Shown: piece after piece, positions 29,901-39,710 of the stretch
How the letters are laid out: each line of letters begins with the position of its first letter
Numbering within the stretch: position 1 is the stretch's first letter
Assembly (NCBI GenBank): GCA_964019425.1
Contig: OZ025819.1
Coordinates: forward strand, 885,840 to 949,839
DNA length: 64,000 bases
From: Flectonema sp. DT1601
Taxonomy: Eukaryota; Euglenozoa; Diplonemea; Diplonemida; Diplonemidae
Direction of reading: 5' to 3'
Notes under the pieces: model-generated
Databases searched by the model: none
What the model saw: the letters and a program-made list of their open reading frames with translations, nothing else
Told to the model about the DNA's origin: nothing
Translations under genes and position numbers: made by a program

Positions 29901-32516
29901 CCAGATTCGATGATCAGGGTTACGAGAAATATCAGTTCAGTGATTGGAACTGATTCGACTAAAAACGTAATTTTAAATTCAAAAGTTTTCACAGCCTCAG
30001 GTGGAATCATGTCCTGTGAACCTCCTGTACTCCGTCCTTTGGAAGACGTCGCTTATTGCAGAGCAAAGGGATTCTCTGAATTATTATTATCATTTCAAAT
30101 TCCGACATCTGTTCAAAACGGAAGAAGAACAGCGACGCACTACTCAGCTATTGCAAGTGGAGGGGAAGGGACCAGTCGATTTTCATTTTTAACAGAGCAA
30201 CCTGCGACTCTCATCACCTGTAATAATCCTTTATCACCTTCATCGAATACCTCTGAGTGTTCAATCCTAAGATGGGGAGGTTATGGAGGAGGTGCTTTAG
30301 GAACAGAACCAGCTCTCATCAACGGAAACATTGTCGTAGCTGGTCAGAGTCAACTAGTCAGAGTCTCAGGAGCTGTTGTTATTTATATGCCTGGTGATGC
30401 TACTCAACTACTTCACATTCCTGACTGTGACATTGGTGACTCACCAGCTATTACACAACTCAGAGTATCACCATTACACTTTAGAGGTAAGAGAAATCCA
30501 ATAGCACACTACTACATGATTGATATGCATACTACTGATGGGTTAATTGATAGTGACGAGGAACATTTGTTTGATCCACGTGATTGTATGTTATTAGTAT
30601 CAGTCAAAGACAAGAACACAATTATTGTTGACACCAGAAGACGAGTATGGCGTGAGGCAGCTATTCCATCACTCACTGTGGGTGAGACTGTCAGTATGAA
30701 CACATCAATGACTCAAAACAGAAATTCTGTTTTATCTGTTGGGAATATCATCGTGACATTCCCTAGAGTGATAGCATCTGTTCCTAAAGAGAGTTATCCA
30801 CCAATTATTGTATCACACACAGTGAACCCAAATACTGAATTAGGTGACATCAGTGGACTCGCATCACGTGGTATGAGTGTTCAAACGGGTGGAGATAGCA
30901 CTTTCTATTCTCACGTTAAACAGCCGTCATCTGATAATTGTTTATCAGTTGTGAGAGAAACGAAGAGTATCGATGAATTAATTTCATTTTCAGGACCGTC
31001 AAACGATGGAACTGCTTTCGCGACTTTCATCACAAAAGATGCTTCCAAAAGCAACTTAAAAATCCTTCGACATGTACCAGCAGCAAGCAATGTAACTGAT
31101 AAGCTTATTGTGTTATCACCAGGAAAAGAAAGCTCTGTTTGTTCAACGTTTACGTCTAAGACTGTTGCTGATGGAACAACGTTGGGTGTTGTTACGAGTT
31201 CAGGAAAGGTTTTGTTGTATCAAATTGACGATTCTAATTTATTATTATCTCTAATTACGTATTTACGTATCAGAGGTCTCACTCCGTACGTTAATAAAAT
31301 ATTAAACGATCTCAACAAAGGAACTGGAACTGCTATCACAGCCTCAATGCTTCAACAGAAACTAGTTGAAACAGCACAAGGCGACCGCCGTAAGGAACTC
31401 AAACACACGAAAGACAGAGCAGCAACTGCTCCAAAACACGGAAAAGAAGACGGAAAACAACATTCCGGAGGTAATAATTTCGCTGGTGGATCTGGAGGGG
31501 CAGACACAGCCGGAATGGGTGGCAAGGCTGGACCATACAGACTAGACAGTGGACATGAAGTTCACCAAATTTCTGATGAGGCTAAGAAAAATGTTTCCAA
31601 AGAAGCTCGTGAAGCAGCCAAGAAGATGGGAAAAGAATCATTAGCAAAACGACTAGCTGCAATCAATATGGGTGACAATGAATATAAACTATACCAAAAC
31701 TTATACAACACTATCGAACAAGAAGTTAACGCTCTCCGTCACATTCTTCAAAGTATTGAAGCAGCCAGCAAAGAGAGAATCTGGCAACGAGGTACCGAAG
31801 GAGACCTCGATGATTCAAAGATCGTCGACGCAAAGACTGGAGCAACTGACATCTTTAGAAGACGAATTGATAAGAAGGAAACACCTGGATCACCTTTAAT
31901 GAAACCAAAGAGAATAATATTTCTAATTGACATGTCTGCTTCTATGTACAGATTCAATGGTGTTGATGGCCGTCTAAAGGCCACAATGGAATCAACTGTA
32001 ATGTTGATGGAAGCACTCCATGGTACTACTAGATTCGAATGGTGTATGTTGGGTCACAGTGGTGATGAATCGAAGGTCGAGTTAGTGCCATTCGGAAATC
32101 CACCTAAGAACGAATCTGACAGACTGAAAGTAGTTCAAAAGATTTGGGCTCACGCACAGTACTGTTCCAGTGGTGATAATACTTTGAATGGATTGAAAGC
32201 TGCGGCAACTTTGTTAGATTCTCGTGATAGAGAAAATGGACCTGCAGATCAAAAAATCATCATGGCGTTCTCTGATGCTAACCTCGATAGGTATTCCATA
32301 ACACCATCTTCACTACAGGAAGCTTTATTGTCGGGCAATAATATCTTTTCAACCATTCTATTTCTTGCATCGTCTGATGGAGAAGCCGAGCGTATAACAC
32401 AACAAGTACCTCCAGGACATGCCTTTACAGCTCTGGATATGCAGCACTTGCCTGCTATTATTAAAAGCGTCTTCACTCATTCGTTGACTAGAGCGGCGTT
32501 GCCTTCATCTCTCTGA
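26988..32516 (+). CDS. VWA8: VWA8-like giant AAA+ / von Willebrand A protein
   Basis: 1843 residues in one exon (human VWA8 has about 1905). Three MoxR-type AAA+ modules: the first at about residue 45 with a degenerate loop GPPGSYRRKI, as I recall also in animal VWA8; the second near 335 with a full Walker A, GPSGCGKS; the third near 690 with GPQGVGKN. Conserved family blocks include SRDTTEADLKQRKEV, LPTLNNILENREVQLDDGR and VIALGLPVP. A beta-rich middle follows, then a Gly/Lys-rich linker and a C-terminal VWA domain near 1640 with the metal site DMSAS. VWA8 is a mitochondrial ATPase in animals. I chose ATG 26988 because the open frame upstream is Lys/Phe-rich leader sequence. A clear presequence is not obvious. 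Confidence 0.93.
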   Translation: MTNRINNINKQIHSSLVPVGWPRVEEAHTRWMETKDGQMGHDMFLIGPPGSYRRKIAMRYCEMNGREVEHLVISRDTTEADLKQRKEVTNGNQTIYVDSAPVRAAIHGRVLLLDGIEKAERNVLPTLNNILENREVQLDDGRYLMSPQRYDQLKKQYSVKVLTQKGLVRVSEGFRVIALGLPVPPFPGSPLDPPLRSRFQGRFMKPSPAVVLGQWPRIASLVEAINISSGNSGAGRLPIVPYDSMLRLAMLLSLPETDRPDPATAILRCYPSELLSLDAASSSNVKMLLDHFGISQPVVSKQSTAAGSSSAGFILTPPLSSLLESVKQDMKSGMDACVVGPSGCGKSHFARCLAEACGYGDKIEYLFLYGDMTARDVIQHRTTTKDGSTTWAFSPVIKAATTGALLVLDGLHRVPSDLISTLAPLIQDRQIQLHSCDASQQTNDIVLLTAERKKYRGSSLVGSSEFSIHPNFRILALAEPPTGRSKWLTEEVCSLFTYHNFPEWEGADLTRVVEVLNPTFKARPLVESVQKLTTSETDKKTPAGKPQPKLSSDDTPKLSLRQIMRSATAAASGSKGGEMTRAADAIGRQLLIDSLPPMHKKQLSKRLADAFGTRDQSLPLKGPSPIPSLQFVEEDNKTTMVINGLECPVSKPTHPERVPHVRFVPIAKHLDVMGYLCREFFIQKERFIMLLGPQGVGKNRITDYLLQCLGWERMYMQLHSDTTVQQLTATPMLENGILTWKDSPLVMAVREGLCLVLDEADKAPLEVIILLKSLVEDRYLSLADGRKITQSSQPESDSIVPIHPNFRLIVLANKPGFPFLGNDLFRECGDVFSVFCLGNPDPESEYQLISAEAPSVDPVILRRLVLAFAELRLQNDSGKLSYPYSSRELLHVVRHMHANPESTVEEALANVLAFDRLTQVITTVIKPIFEKNGIPVSAALSGMIDNEPIRTMSERALSVLKDITVSETRLVPDSMIRVTRNISSVIGTDSTKNVILNSKVFTASGGIMSCEPPVLRPLEDVAYCRAKGFSELLLSFQIPTSVQNGRRTATHYSAIASGGEGTSRFSFLTEQPATLITCNNPLSPSSNTSECSILRWGGYGGGALGTEPALINGNIVVAGQSQLVRVSGAVVIYMPGDATQLLHIPDCDIGDSPAITQLRVSPLHFRGKRNPIAHYYMIDMHTTDGLIDSDEEHLFDPRDCMLLVSVKDKNTIIVDTRRRVWREAAIPSLTVGETVSMNTSMTQNRNSVLSVGNIIVTFPRVIASVPKESYPPIIVSHTVNPNTELGDISGLASRGMSVQTGGDSTFYSHVKQPSSDNCLSVVRETKSIDELISFSGPSNDGTAFATFITKDASKSNLKILRHVPAASNVTDKLIVLSPGKESSVCSTFTSKTVADGTTLGVVTSSGKVLLYQIDDSNLLLSLITYLRIRGLTPYVNKILNDLNKGTGTAITASMLQQKLVETAQGDRRKELKHTKDRAATAPKHGKEDGKQHSGGNNFAGGSGGADTAGMGGKAGPYRLDSGHEVHQISDEAKKNVSKEAREAAKKMGKESLAKRLAAINMGDNEYKLYQNLYNTIEQEVNALRHILQSIEAASKERIWQRGTEGDLDDSKIVDAKTGATDIFRRRIDKKETPGSPLMKPKRIIFLIDMSASMYRFNGVDGRLKATMESTVMLMEALHGTTRFEWCMLGHSGDESKVELVPFGNPPKNESDRLKVVQKIWAHAQYCSSGDNTLNGLKAAATLLDSRDRENGPADQKIIMAFSDANLDRYSITPSSLQEALLSGNNIFSTILFLASSDGEAERITQQVPPGHAFTALDMQHLPAIIKSVFTHSLTRAALPSSL

Positions 32517-33349
32517 TTTGATTTTTGTTTTTGATTTTTTCTATTATAAAAAAGCATATCTACGAGATCTGATTTTACCTTCACAAAGACCTGCATTTTG
32601 TTGTTTGGTCCCATCTTTTTTTAAAGTTGTTTACTCACTGTACCGTTAACCAGAAGAGTAGTTTCGTTGTGTGGTAATACAGCGAACTCTTTTTTTTATG
32701 AATCCTTGAAGAACACTTCTCCTCCCCCATCTCCGATGTAGTAAGAGAGTTACTCTTGATATGGTACAACCGTATGGGGAACTCAAGAACGAATAAAAAG
32801 GAAAACAAGAAACACACGAAATGAAATTCGATTTCCACCAGAAAATCGAAACCCGCAAGGTAACCCAAGAGAAGTTACTTTTGTATTTAGTAAGTGCCTC
32901 ATTTAGTGCAGTAGATTTACCGCGTTCTTCTTGTTTATGTCTTCATGCTGCACACTCCACCTTTGTCTGTTGGAGGTCGTACCAATTGTCTTCAAGCCTT
33001 CCTGTGAGATGGTTGACTGCGATTCGTATCCATTTCTCACGTTCCGTTCTCATGTGTGAGTTGGCTCTGTGGTACATCCGTATAGAGGTATCACATAAGA
33101 CTATACTCCGCCATTCTCTTTTTTCAGGGTATCGATTTCCACCAGAAAATCAATACCCCAAAACCGCGATTTTGCAACCAAATCACATCATTATTAGTTT
33201 TTGAGGATATTAATACTACTTTATATCAAGGTTGGGGGAAAAAAAAAAGAATGAAAGAAAACGTGTGTTTGCGTATCTTTTCATACATAAAAAAACAAAA
33301 AAAAAACAAAAAATAATATTTTAATTTCAACAAAAGGAAAAACAAAACA
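32517..33349 (+). other. Spacer with a duplicated hairpin
   Basis: No gene that I trust; an open frame of 127 codons from an ATG at 32821 has no recognisable domain. It holds two copies of a hairpin with the same eight-base loop CCACCAGA: arms 32827-32834/32843-32850 (perfect 8 bp), and arms 33128-33138/33147-33157 (10 of 11 pairs). A pyrimidine-rich acceptor-like AG lies at 33126-33127, directly before the second hairpin. Confidence 0.6.
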
Positions 33350-34552
33350 ATGTCTATTCTATCACTTCTTTGCACTGCGTACGCATCGGGATTGTCACGG
33401 GAGGTTTATCCTCAATGGACAAGTGACGCTACTATGAATTTTAAAAATGGTCCGTTTAAGGGTTTGTACAGTGGAGGAATGGTTTATGATAGACTGGGTA
33501 AGCGAAGCTACCAATATATTTCATCTATTGTTCCGTTTGCGCCAGCTTCGTATATTGGAACTCCATATCAATGGCTGAATCAGTCTTTCTTCTCAAACAC
33601 TGGTGGTATGTACATGTCTTCAAATAATCAAACTGTTGAGGTCTTAAAGGGAGATGGGATCGGTTTTGAAGATATTTTTTATTATCTGAAATTTGCAAAA
33701 GACGAAGGAAAAGAGACTTTGAATGGAACGGTTACTCAAAAATTTAAATTTTCACTTTCTGAAAAAGATCATTTTATTTATAATGTTATCCCGTTTGTTA
33801 AAGGTGATAAATTTTTAACACCTGTCAGGTCGATTTCGAACACATCGGCACCAGCACTTCCAGGACAACCACCACAGAATCAGGTTGTGATAACAACGTA
33901 TCGCAATCTTGTTGTTGGTGATCAACAACAACAAGTCTTTAACAAGCTGAACTTAACAACGGTACACAACCCTCCTACGTGTCAATCTAAAAAAGTTATT
34001 AACGAAGAGACATTTGATATGTACATCTTTCACCCTTCAACAAGCTACAACATCAGCAACCAGAACCTCGCTGATCTAGTTGGAGACACTGTCTTTATAT
34101 GTGCGGATTCGAATAACACGGCAGTTGATCACTACGAACTTATTTCATTGTATAGTATTAAAGTAAACTCTAACTGGGGTCAGTACACGATGTGTAATGG
34201 ATACTCTCCTACAAGGTGTACTGGCAGTGAGAAATTCTATGTTGGTAGAGAAGGTCCATATTTTCTTGGTGACCATGCAGGTCAGTGTACTTCACATCCT
34301 GAAACTGGAACATGGTGGTCCCTACCTGAAGGAGGTCGTTGTAATACGTCGACGTCGATCCTTGATGGTAGCTGTACTTGGGAAATTATTGAAAAGAGAA
34401 AAACAGTCAACAGTACCTGCGTTTTAAAAGGTAATCATTTAATCGATGCTTGCAAGCAGGATAGGAGACTACCTTTTCCAACTGCATCAAAGATCTTAAG
34501 AAGTGCCTTCACAGAAACAGACCCTTCTAAAAACGGTTGTCCTGCACTGTGA
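33350..34552 (+). CDS. Secreted cysteine-rich glycoprotein, unrecognised
   Basis: 400 residues. The N terminus MSILSLLCTAYASG fits a short signal peptide. The body has about ten N-glycosylation sequons (for example NQSF, NGTV, NTSA, NNTA, NSTC), a strand-rich first half, and from about residue 215 a cysteine-rich part with clusters such as CNGYSPTRCTG, CTSHPETGTWWSLPEGGRC and GSCTWEI, likely disulphide-bonded. There is no membrane anchor at the C terminus, so it is probably secreted or luminal. I recognise no family. No intron is needed. Confidence 0.8.
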   Translation: MSILSLLCTAYASGLSREVYPQWTSDATMNFKNGPFKGLYSGGMVYDRLGKRSYQYISSIVPFAPASYIGTPYQWLNQSFFSNTGGMYMSSNNQTVEVLKGDGIGFEDIFYYLKFAKDEGKETLNGTVTQKFKFSLSEKDHFIYNVIPFVKGDKFLTPVRSISNTSAPALPGQPPQNQVVITTYRNLVVGDQQQQVFNKLNLTTVHNPPTCQSKKVINEETFDMYIFHPSTSYNISNQNLADLVGDTVFICADSNNTAVDHYELISLYSIKVNSNWGQYTMCNGYSPTRCTGSEKFYVGREGPYFLGDHAGQCTSHPETGTWWSLPEGGRCNTSTSILDGSCTWEIIEKRKTVNSTCVLKGNHLIDACKQDRRLPFPTASKILRSAFTETDPSKNGCPAL

Positions 34553-36202
34553 GGTTCTATTTGTTGTTATGTTTTAAAAAGATTGATATAAGGCAATCAG
34601 CAATCTAGTACCAAAGGATTGCTGTGCCGTGGTATCCAACGTGTTTGTGTTTGTCTTCTTTATTTTTTTTCTGCAATTTGATTTAATTTAATTTTCTTTT
34701 TCAAAATCCTTAATCGAGGGGAAAAAAAAAAAAAAAAAAAAGATTTAATCTTCCCTCTTTCGTTAACCAATAACTCTAACTGTTTCCAGAGTGTCCTTTT
34801 TTTCCCTTCGCAGGCTATTTATATTATCGATACAGCTTAGCTTGATAAATGACTTTTCCATTTTTCTTTTTTTTGGCTTTTTTTTTTTGTTGATTTTCTG
34901 TTTTTGATAAATGGATTCATAAATAATTGCCAATGCGATGAGATTTTCTTTTTTTTTTTTTTTAACAGGACGTTCTCTTTGGCTCTGTTGAAGAACCAAT
35001 TCAGAGAATTTGGCGTACGCGAACAGTCTTTTTTTTTTTTTTTTAAAAATGATTTTGTTTTATCGACCGCATGGTATAAAAGAATAATATCAAAAAGAAA
35101 TTATTCTAATTTTTTATACCAACGTTGGTCGGAGAAGAAACCATTCTCATGATTTATTTTTTTTCCTCCATGCGACAGGATTCTGTTTGCTGTTCAATGA
35201 AATATAAGGCTATTCTGAATGGTTTTTATTTTTCCCATCATCTCTGATGCAAAAATCAGAAAGTTCTTTTTTTTTTTTTTTTTTGGTTCGAACCAGCAAG
35301 ACTGTCTCAGAGCTTTTTTGATTTTACTCTCCTTCCGATCATTTCTTTTTTTTTTTTTTCTCTCTAGTCTCTGGGCAAGGTGGACACTTGGTAACTTATC
35401 CTTCCAGCCCATGTGTGAACACCTTCTCGTGTGATTAGATCCTCTATTACTGGTGCGGGTTTACCCCAGACTCCATTGTAGTCATCACTACTTTTATTGA
35501 TGTTAACTATAAACTTATTTATGGTTTCTTTTCGATAAGAATCACAATTGAAAAAATAGATTTACAAGAAATGGAGACTAGAAGTACTGACTGTCTGTCC
35601 TGAAGAGGGTTGCGCAGGTAGCCTCCCTGTCCTTTTACGGTTTATTTGAATTTTTTATTTTGTTTTTTTATTTTTTATGATAACCTTTCCCCCGGCTTTT
35701 ATAGCCTCATTCTCTAACTGATATCGATCCAGTATAGATGGTTTTATCAAAAAAATAAAAATAAGAAAAAATAAATGAAAAATTTTTAAAAAGCTAAAAA
35801 TCAGTTTTTATTTTTTTTTTTACTCTCACCGTTTGTTTTGTTTGTGCGCAACCAGCACGAAACCGTAATAAAGTTGTTGGGACAAAAAAAAAAAAAAAAA
35901 AAAAAAAAATTGGCTTTATCTTAAAACTATACAGAAAATAGTAATTTAACACTTGTTGATGTTTTGTTTGTGCACGAAACCCGTGAACCGACTTAAACTA
36001 ATATAAAGCTAAAGGAGGTTCACGTGTGCTGCCTAACATTCTTTTTCGTTCTTACAAGAATTATTTTTTTTTCCAAATGAGAGACTTTGATTATTGTTTT
36101 TTTTCTTCTTTTTGAACTTAACTTTTAAAGTCTTCTCTAGTATTACTACTGGATGTGTGAAAATGATTTTTTTTCATTCAATTGTAGGTCACATACAATA
36201 AA
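34553..36202 (+). other. 1.65 kb spacer
   Basis: No gene seen. Many T and A runs (for example A20 near 34721, T17 near 34950, T17 near 35268, A27 near 35884). It ends with a T-rich stretch and an acceptor-like AG at 36186-36187. Confidence 0.55.
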
Positions 36203-36763
36203 ATGGGAAAGCAAATGTATAAATTTATAGGGAGCCGTATTAAGGCCCAGGTAGGAGATAAGAGGTATGTAATCATTCTTTTTTCTTTTTGTGTGTGCGT
36301 TGTGGAACAAATATACCTAAAAAACAACAATACCACAGGACATTCGAAGGTACTCTGCAAGCCTTCGACCCGCACATGAATCTCGTATTAGCTGACTGTG
36401 AAGAGACTCGCATCATAAAGAAGAAGAAAGGTAAGAAAGAAGTCACAGAAAAGCATCACCTCGGATTTGTGATCCTTAGAGGAATGGTAGTAAGCAGCAT
36501 TGTAGTAGAATCCTTTAATGAAAACCAAGCGACAGATAGATTTGCAATGGATGACAGCGCCAAAGAAACACTTGGTGCAGCAGTAACCAGCAATACAGCT
36601 CCGGCACCAAAGATGTCAGCCCCCGCACAAGGTTTTTATTTATTTATTTATTTTTTTTTTTAAATTGTCGGCCTCCATTAACAAGTAACTAAAACAATAA
36701 TTCACAGGTGTGGGAGCCCCAGCTGCAGATGACATGCGGCCTCAGGTTAAAAGACGGAAATAA
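36203..36763 (+). CDS. Spliceosomal core protein SmB
   Basis: Exons 36203-36264, 36339-36631 and 36708-36763 give 136 residues. The Sm1 motif (KFIGSRIKAQVGDKRTFEG, then LQAFDPHMNLVLADCEE) and the Sm2 motif (GFVILRGMVVSSIVVE) are clear; the insertion KKKKGKKEVTEKHH between them is typical of SmB. Sm proteins form the seven-member ring on U1, U2, U4 and U5 snRNAs and, where present, on spliced-leader RNA. The long Pro/Gly-rich tail of animal SmB is reduced to about 50 residues ending in KRRK. Introns are 74 and 76 bases; the second has an unusual GTTTTT donor. An acceptor-like site lies 15 bases before the ATG. Confidence 0.92.
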
Positions 36764-37132
36764 GATCCTGACATCAGCAGTAGGTCCTGACACAGGTTTG
36801 AGAAGGGCACTCGCCCTCAACATCAGATGGCTGGAAATTAGTAGCAGTTTTGGTATTTCCGCTTCATGCGGACCAGCGATCACGTCATAATGTTGCATAG
36901 AAGACTGGAGTTAAGTGTGTACACCCTGTGTTGTGGGGTGGTTCTTTTTTTTTGCCTATTATTATTGTGTTTTTTTTTTTTTTTTTGTGACTATCCATAC
37001 CTTTTGAGATTAATAAAATCATTCTCCCCGTTACAACAGGTCACAAAGTGTAATAATGTAAGTAGTTAGTTGGTGATATCAACCTAACTTAATACTCTTG
37101 ACTATTTATGTTTTCTATATCAGACAATAACT
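36764..37132 (+). other. Spacer between SmB and the phosphodiesterase gene
   Basis: No gene seen. It has a T16 run near 36971 and ends with TATGTTTTCTATATCAG (AG at 37122-37123), nine bases before the ATG. Confidence 0.5.
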
Positions 37133-39040
37133 ATGGCGGAAGAGATTTACAAAATCTTCACCCGCGACGTAGCCACGAATGCTTTCGTGTTAGCGAAAGT
37201 TGGTTCTGGAACAACAATGCTTTCACTCTTAATTTTGAGGGATGCGGGTGATTCATACCAACAGTCATATACTGAAACTGCTTGCAGAGAAGTAAAAGAT
37301 TGCGATTGGACCTCCTTGAGAGACTCAATACATTCAGTATTTACTTCTAACAAGTGCTCAGTATCATTTCAAGCTAACTGTTGCAGTGTTACGGTGTGTT
37401 GCCACGTTTTTTTTCTTCTTTTTTTTTCTCTGTTTTTTTTTTTGAAGAATTATTAAACGAAAACAACAGGTTCCCAATGTTGGTACTTTTGAAGTCGCTA
37501 AATCCGTATCTAAGACTCCTGGACTGACTATGATGGTAAATAATATGGTGTGTAATTGAAAGAGGATTCTATTGGAGACCTTGCAAACAAAAATCCATCA
37601 AAAAAAGAAAAAAAAAAACAGGTTTCTTACTCTCGTGTTCGTAATGTCAAGAATGTTGACAAGTTAGTTAAGGAAATCGATGAAGAGGCATCAAAAACAA
37701 CCAGCGGAAAGAATGAAATCAAAGACGAAGTTCAAAATCAAAAAGAACTGATAACGTCGATTACTCAAAAGTCTGGAAGATCTGAACAAGAACTACAAGA
37801 AATGGAAGCAAGACTACGAGAGATTTCAAACAAAAATAGAAAACACAGCAAATGTGACGACACTGAAGATGAGGAGTACAGAGTACTAACAAGAAACCCG
37901 ATGGGAAATAAAGACTGTTGTAAATATGATTCGTGTTTGCTTCAGAATATTAAGGCACAGCATACTGAGACTGATGATGTAGAAAATCCTCTTCCACAAA
38001 GACAAGTTATTCCTTATGAGTTACCGAGTGATCAGTTGGAAGGGAAATCTCAACTTGTTGTTGATTGTCTTCAGAAGATTGGTGATTGGGATTTTGATGT
38101 TTTTCAAGTTCAGATTGCGATGTCAGGTTCATTTGATCACATTGGTCTCCTAAACCAACACAACGGAGGATCTCTATTCGTTACAGCTTACTGTACGATG
38201 GTTCGATTTGGTCTAATTAGAAAATTCAACATCAATGAAAAAACCCTTCTAAGCTGGCTCTCACTAGTAGAAGCTGGCTACCATCCGAATCCATATCATA
38301 ATAGTATGCATGCTGCAGATGTTCTTCACGTTACTTCTTATATTTTAAAGAATGGTGGATTGATCGAGTGTGCAAATTTAAGTGATGAGGATATCTTCGC
38401 AGCAGTCTTCGCTGCGGTGATACATGATTTCAACCATCCAGGAATTAATAATAATTTTCACATTAGGGTTCAGACCTACTTAGCAATTCTATTCAACGAC
38501 AGATCAGTGTTGGAAAATGTTCATGTTAGTTGTACCTTTGAACTCATGAAGATTGATAAATTTAATGTTTTGGAATGCTTCAGTGATGATCAGCGTAGAA
38601 ATTTAAAGGAAACTGTAACAGAAATGGTGCTATCGACTGACATGGGATTACACGCAAAGATCCTTTCAACGTTTAAGCGCCGTCTTAGTGAAGATCACAA
38701 TTTTACTAAAAAGGAAGACATTAGACTAGCGTTATCAATGGCTTTAAAGGTTGCGGACATCTCTAATTGTGGTAGACCTGAAAACCTTTACAGGAAATGG
38801 TGTGATCAAATCAGCGATGAATTTTATCTTCAAGGTGATCGAGAACGTAACTGCGGATTTCCTGTCTCTCCATTCATGGATCGATACTCAGCAAATGTTC
38901 CAAAAGGACAAACAGCGTTCATGAATTATATTGTTGTTCCTTTGTTTGAATGTATTTCCGAATATCTACCTGAAATGCATTTCACTGTTGACTTTACAGA
39001 AAATAATAAAGCATACTGGGCTACTCACAAGTCGGGTTAG
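37133..39040 (+). CDS. Class I cyclic nucleotide phosphodiesterase with a novel N-terminal head and coiled coil
   Basis: Exons 37133-37393, 37470-37547 and 37622-39040 (phase 0 joins) give 585 residues. The catalytic domain (about 330-580) has YHNSMHAADV, VIHDFNHPGINNNF, LKVADISNCGRPENLY, EFYLQGDRE and QTAFMNYIVVPLFE: all metal ligands and the invariant purine-binding Gln of enzymes that hydrolyse cAMP and/or cGMP. Residues 1-110 form a compact strand-rich head, then about 120-185 a charged coiled coil. I join the exons because the PDE frame has no ATG before about 80 residues into it, and the first frame ends soon after a GTGTGT donor. An alternative donor at 37536 is also in phase. No membrane segment or GAF domain is seen. 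Confidence 0.85.
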
Positions 39041-39710
39041 TGAAAACTATCTGAGATGGACGACTTTTTTTTCAGGGGAGAGACTGCATCGACATGCCCT
39101 AGTTCTGTTTTTATTTTTTTCTCTTTTTTCCTTTACTGTTCGTGTGGCGATCATGCTGTGCGACTACCACAATTACGGAGTTGCGTTTGTGTGCTCTTCC
39201 CAATTCTATAGTTTCACTGTTTTATAAATCCCGTAAAAGTTATATTGTTCTTATTCCTCCCTCCCTTTCTTAATCTCTTACAGTTTTTGACTGCAATTTG
39301 AATCTTTTCCCCGTTACAACTACCAAAAGAACTATTTTCGTTTTATTAATTAGCATGATTCTTGTTTTTTTTCTTTTTTTTTTTTTTTTTTTTTCAATTG
39401 TGGAGAACTCAACTTCAAGTAAGCAGCACTCGGTTGTTGAACTTGATACCTAATACAAGTTGTTAGGGGTACGTTAAAGTATTGGTTTTCTACAAATATT
39501 GGTGAGCTGCGTTACACTTTTATTGACCATCCCTTTACAGGGATTTGGTTGTATGAAATACTTTGAAATTAGATATGTGATGTGAGTTATTTTTTTATAT
39601 TTATTTGACAAGGATACCATATTTAATAAAACTATGTTGAAAATGTGATAAAATAGACTTGTTGTTGTTGTTGTTTTATGATGGTTAACGTTATTTTCCT
39701 CCCCCGTCAG
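39041..39710 (+). other. Spacer, may hide the first exon of the kelch gene
   Basis: No gene recognised. T runs near 39375-39394. A strong acceptor-like site TTTTCCTCCCCCGTCAG ends at 39710. Because the next frame has no early in-frame ATG, a short upstream exon may lie here, but I could not place it. Confidence 0.4.

Noticed and set aside
32821-33204. 127-codon open frame after VWA8
   Set aside because: No domain, unusual composition, and it spans both copies of the hairpin and a strong acceptor-like site, so it is more likely untranslated sequence.
35280-35320. GGTTCGAACC as a T arm of a minus-strand tRNA
   Set aside because: It is a short palindrome next to an A/T run; no other tRNA parts are present at the right distance.
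37133-37559. Separate 116-residue protein ending VCN
   Set aside because: The stop lies in what looks like an intron with a GTGTGT donor and AAACAG acceptor, and the following PDE frame lacks its own early ATG; a joined gene explains both.
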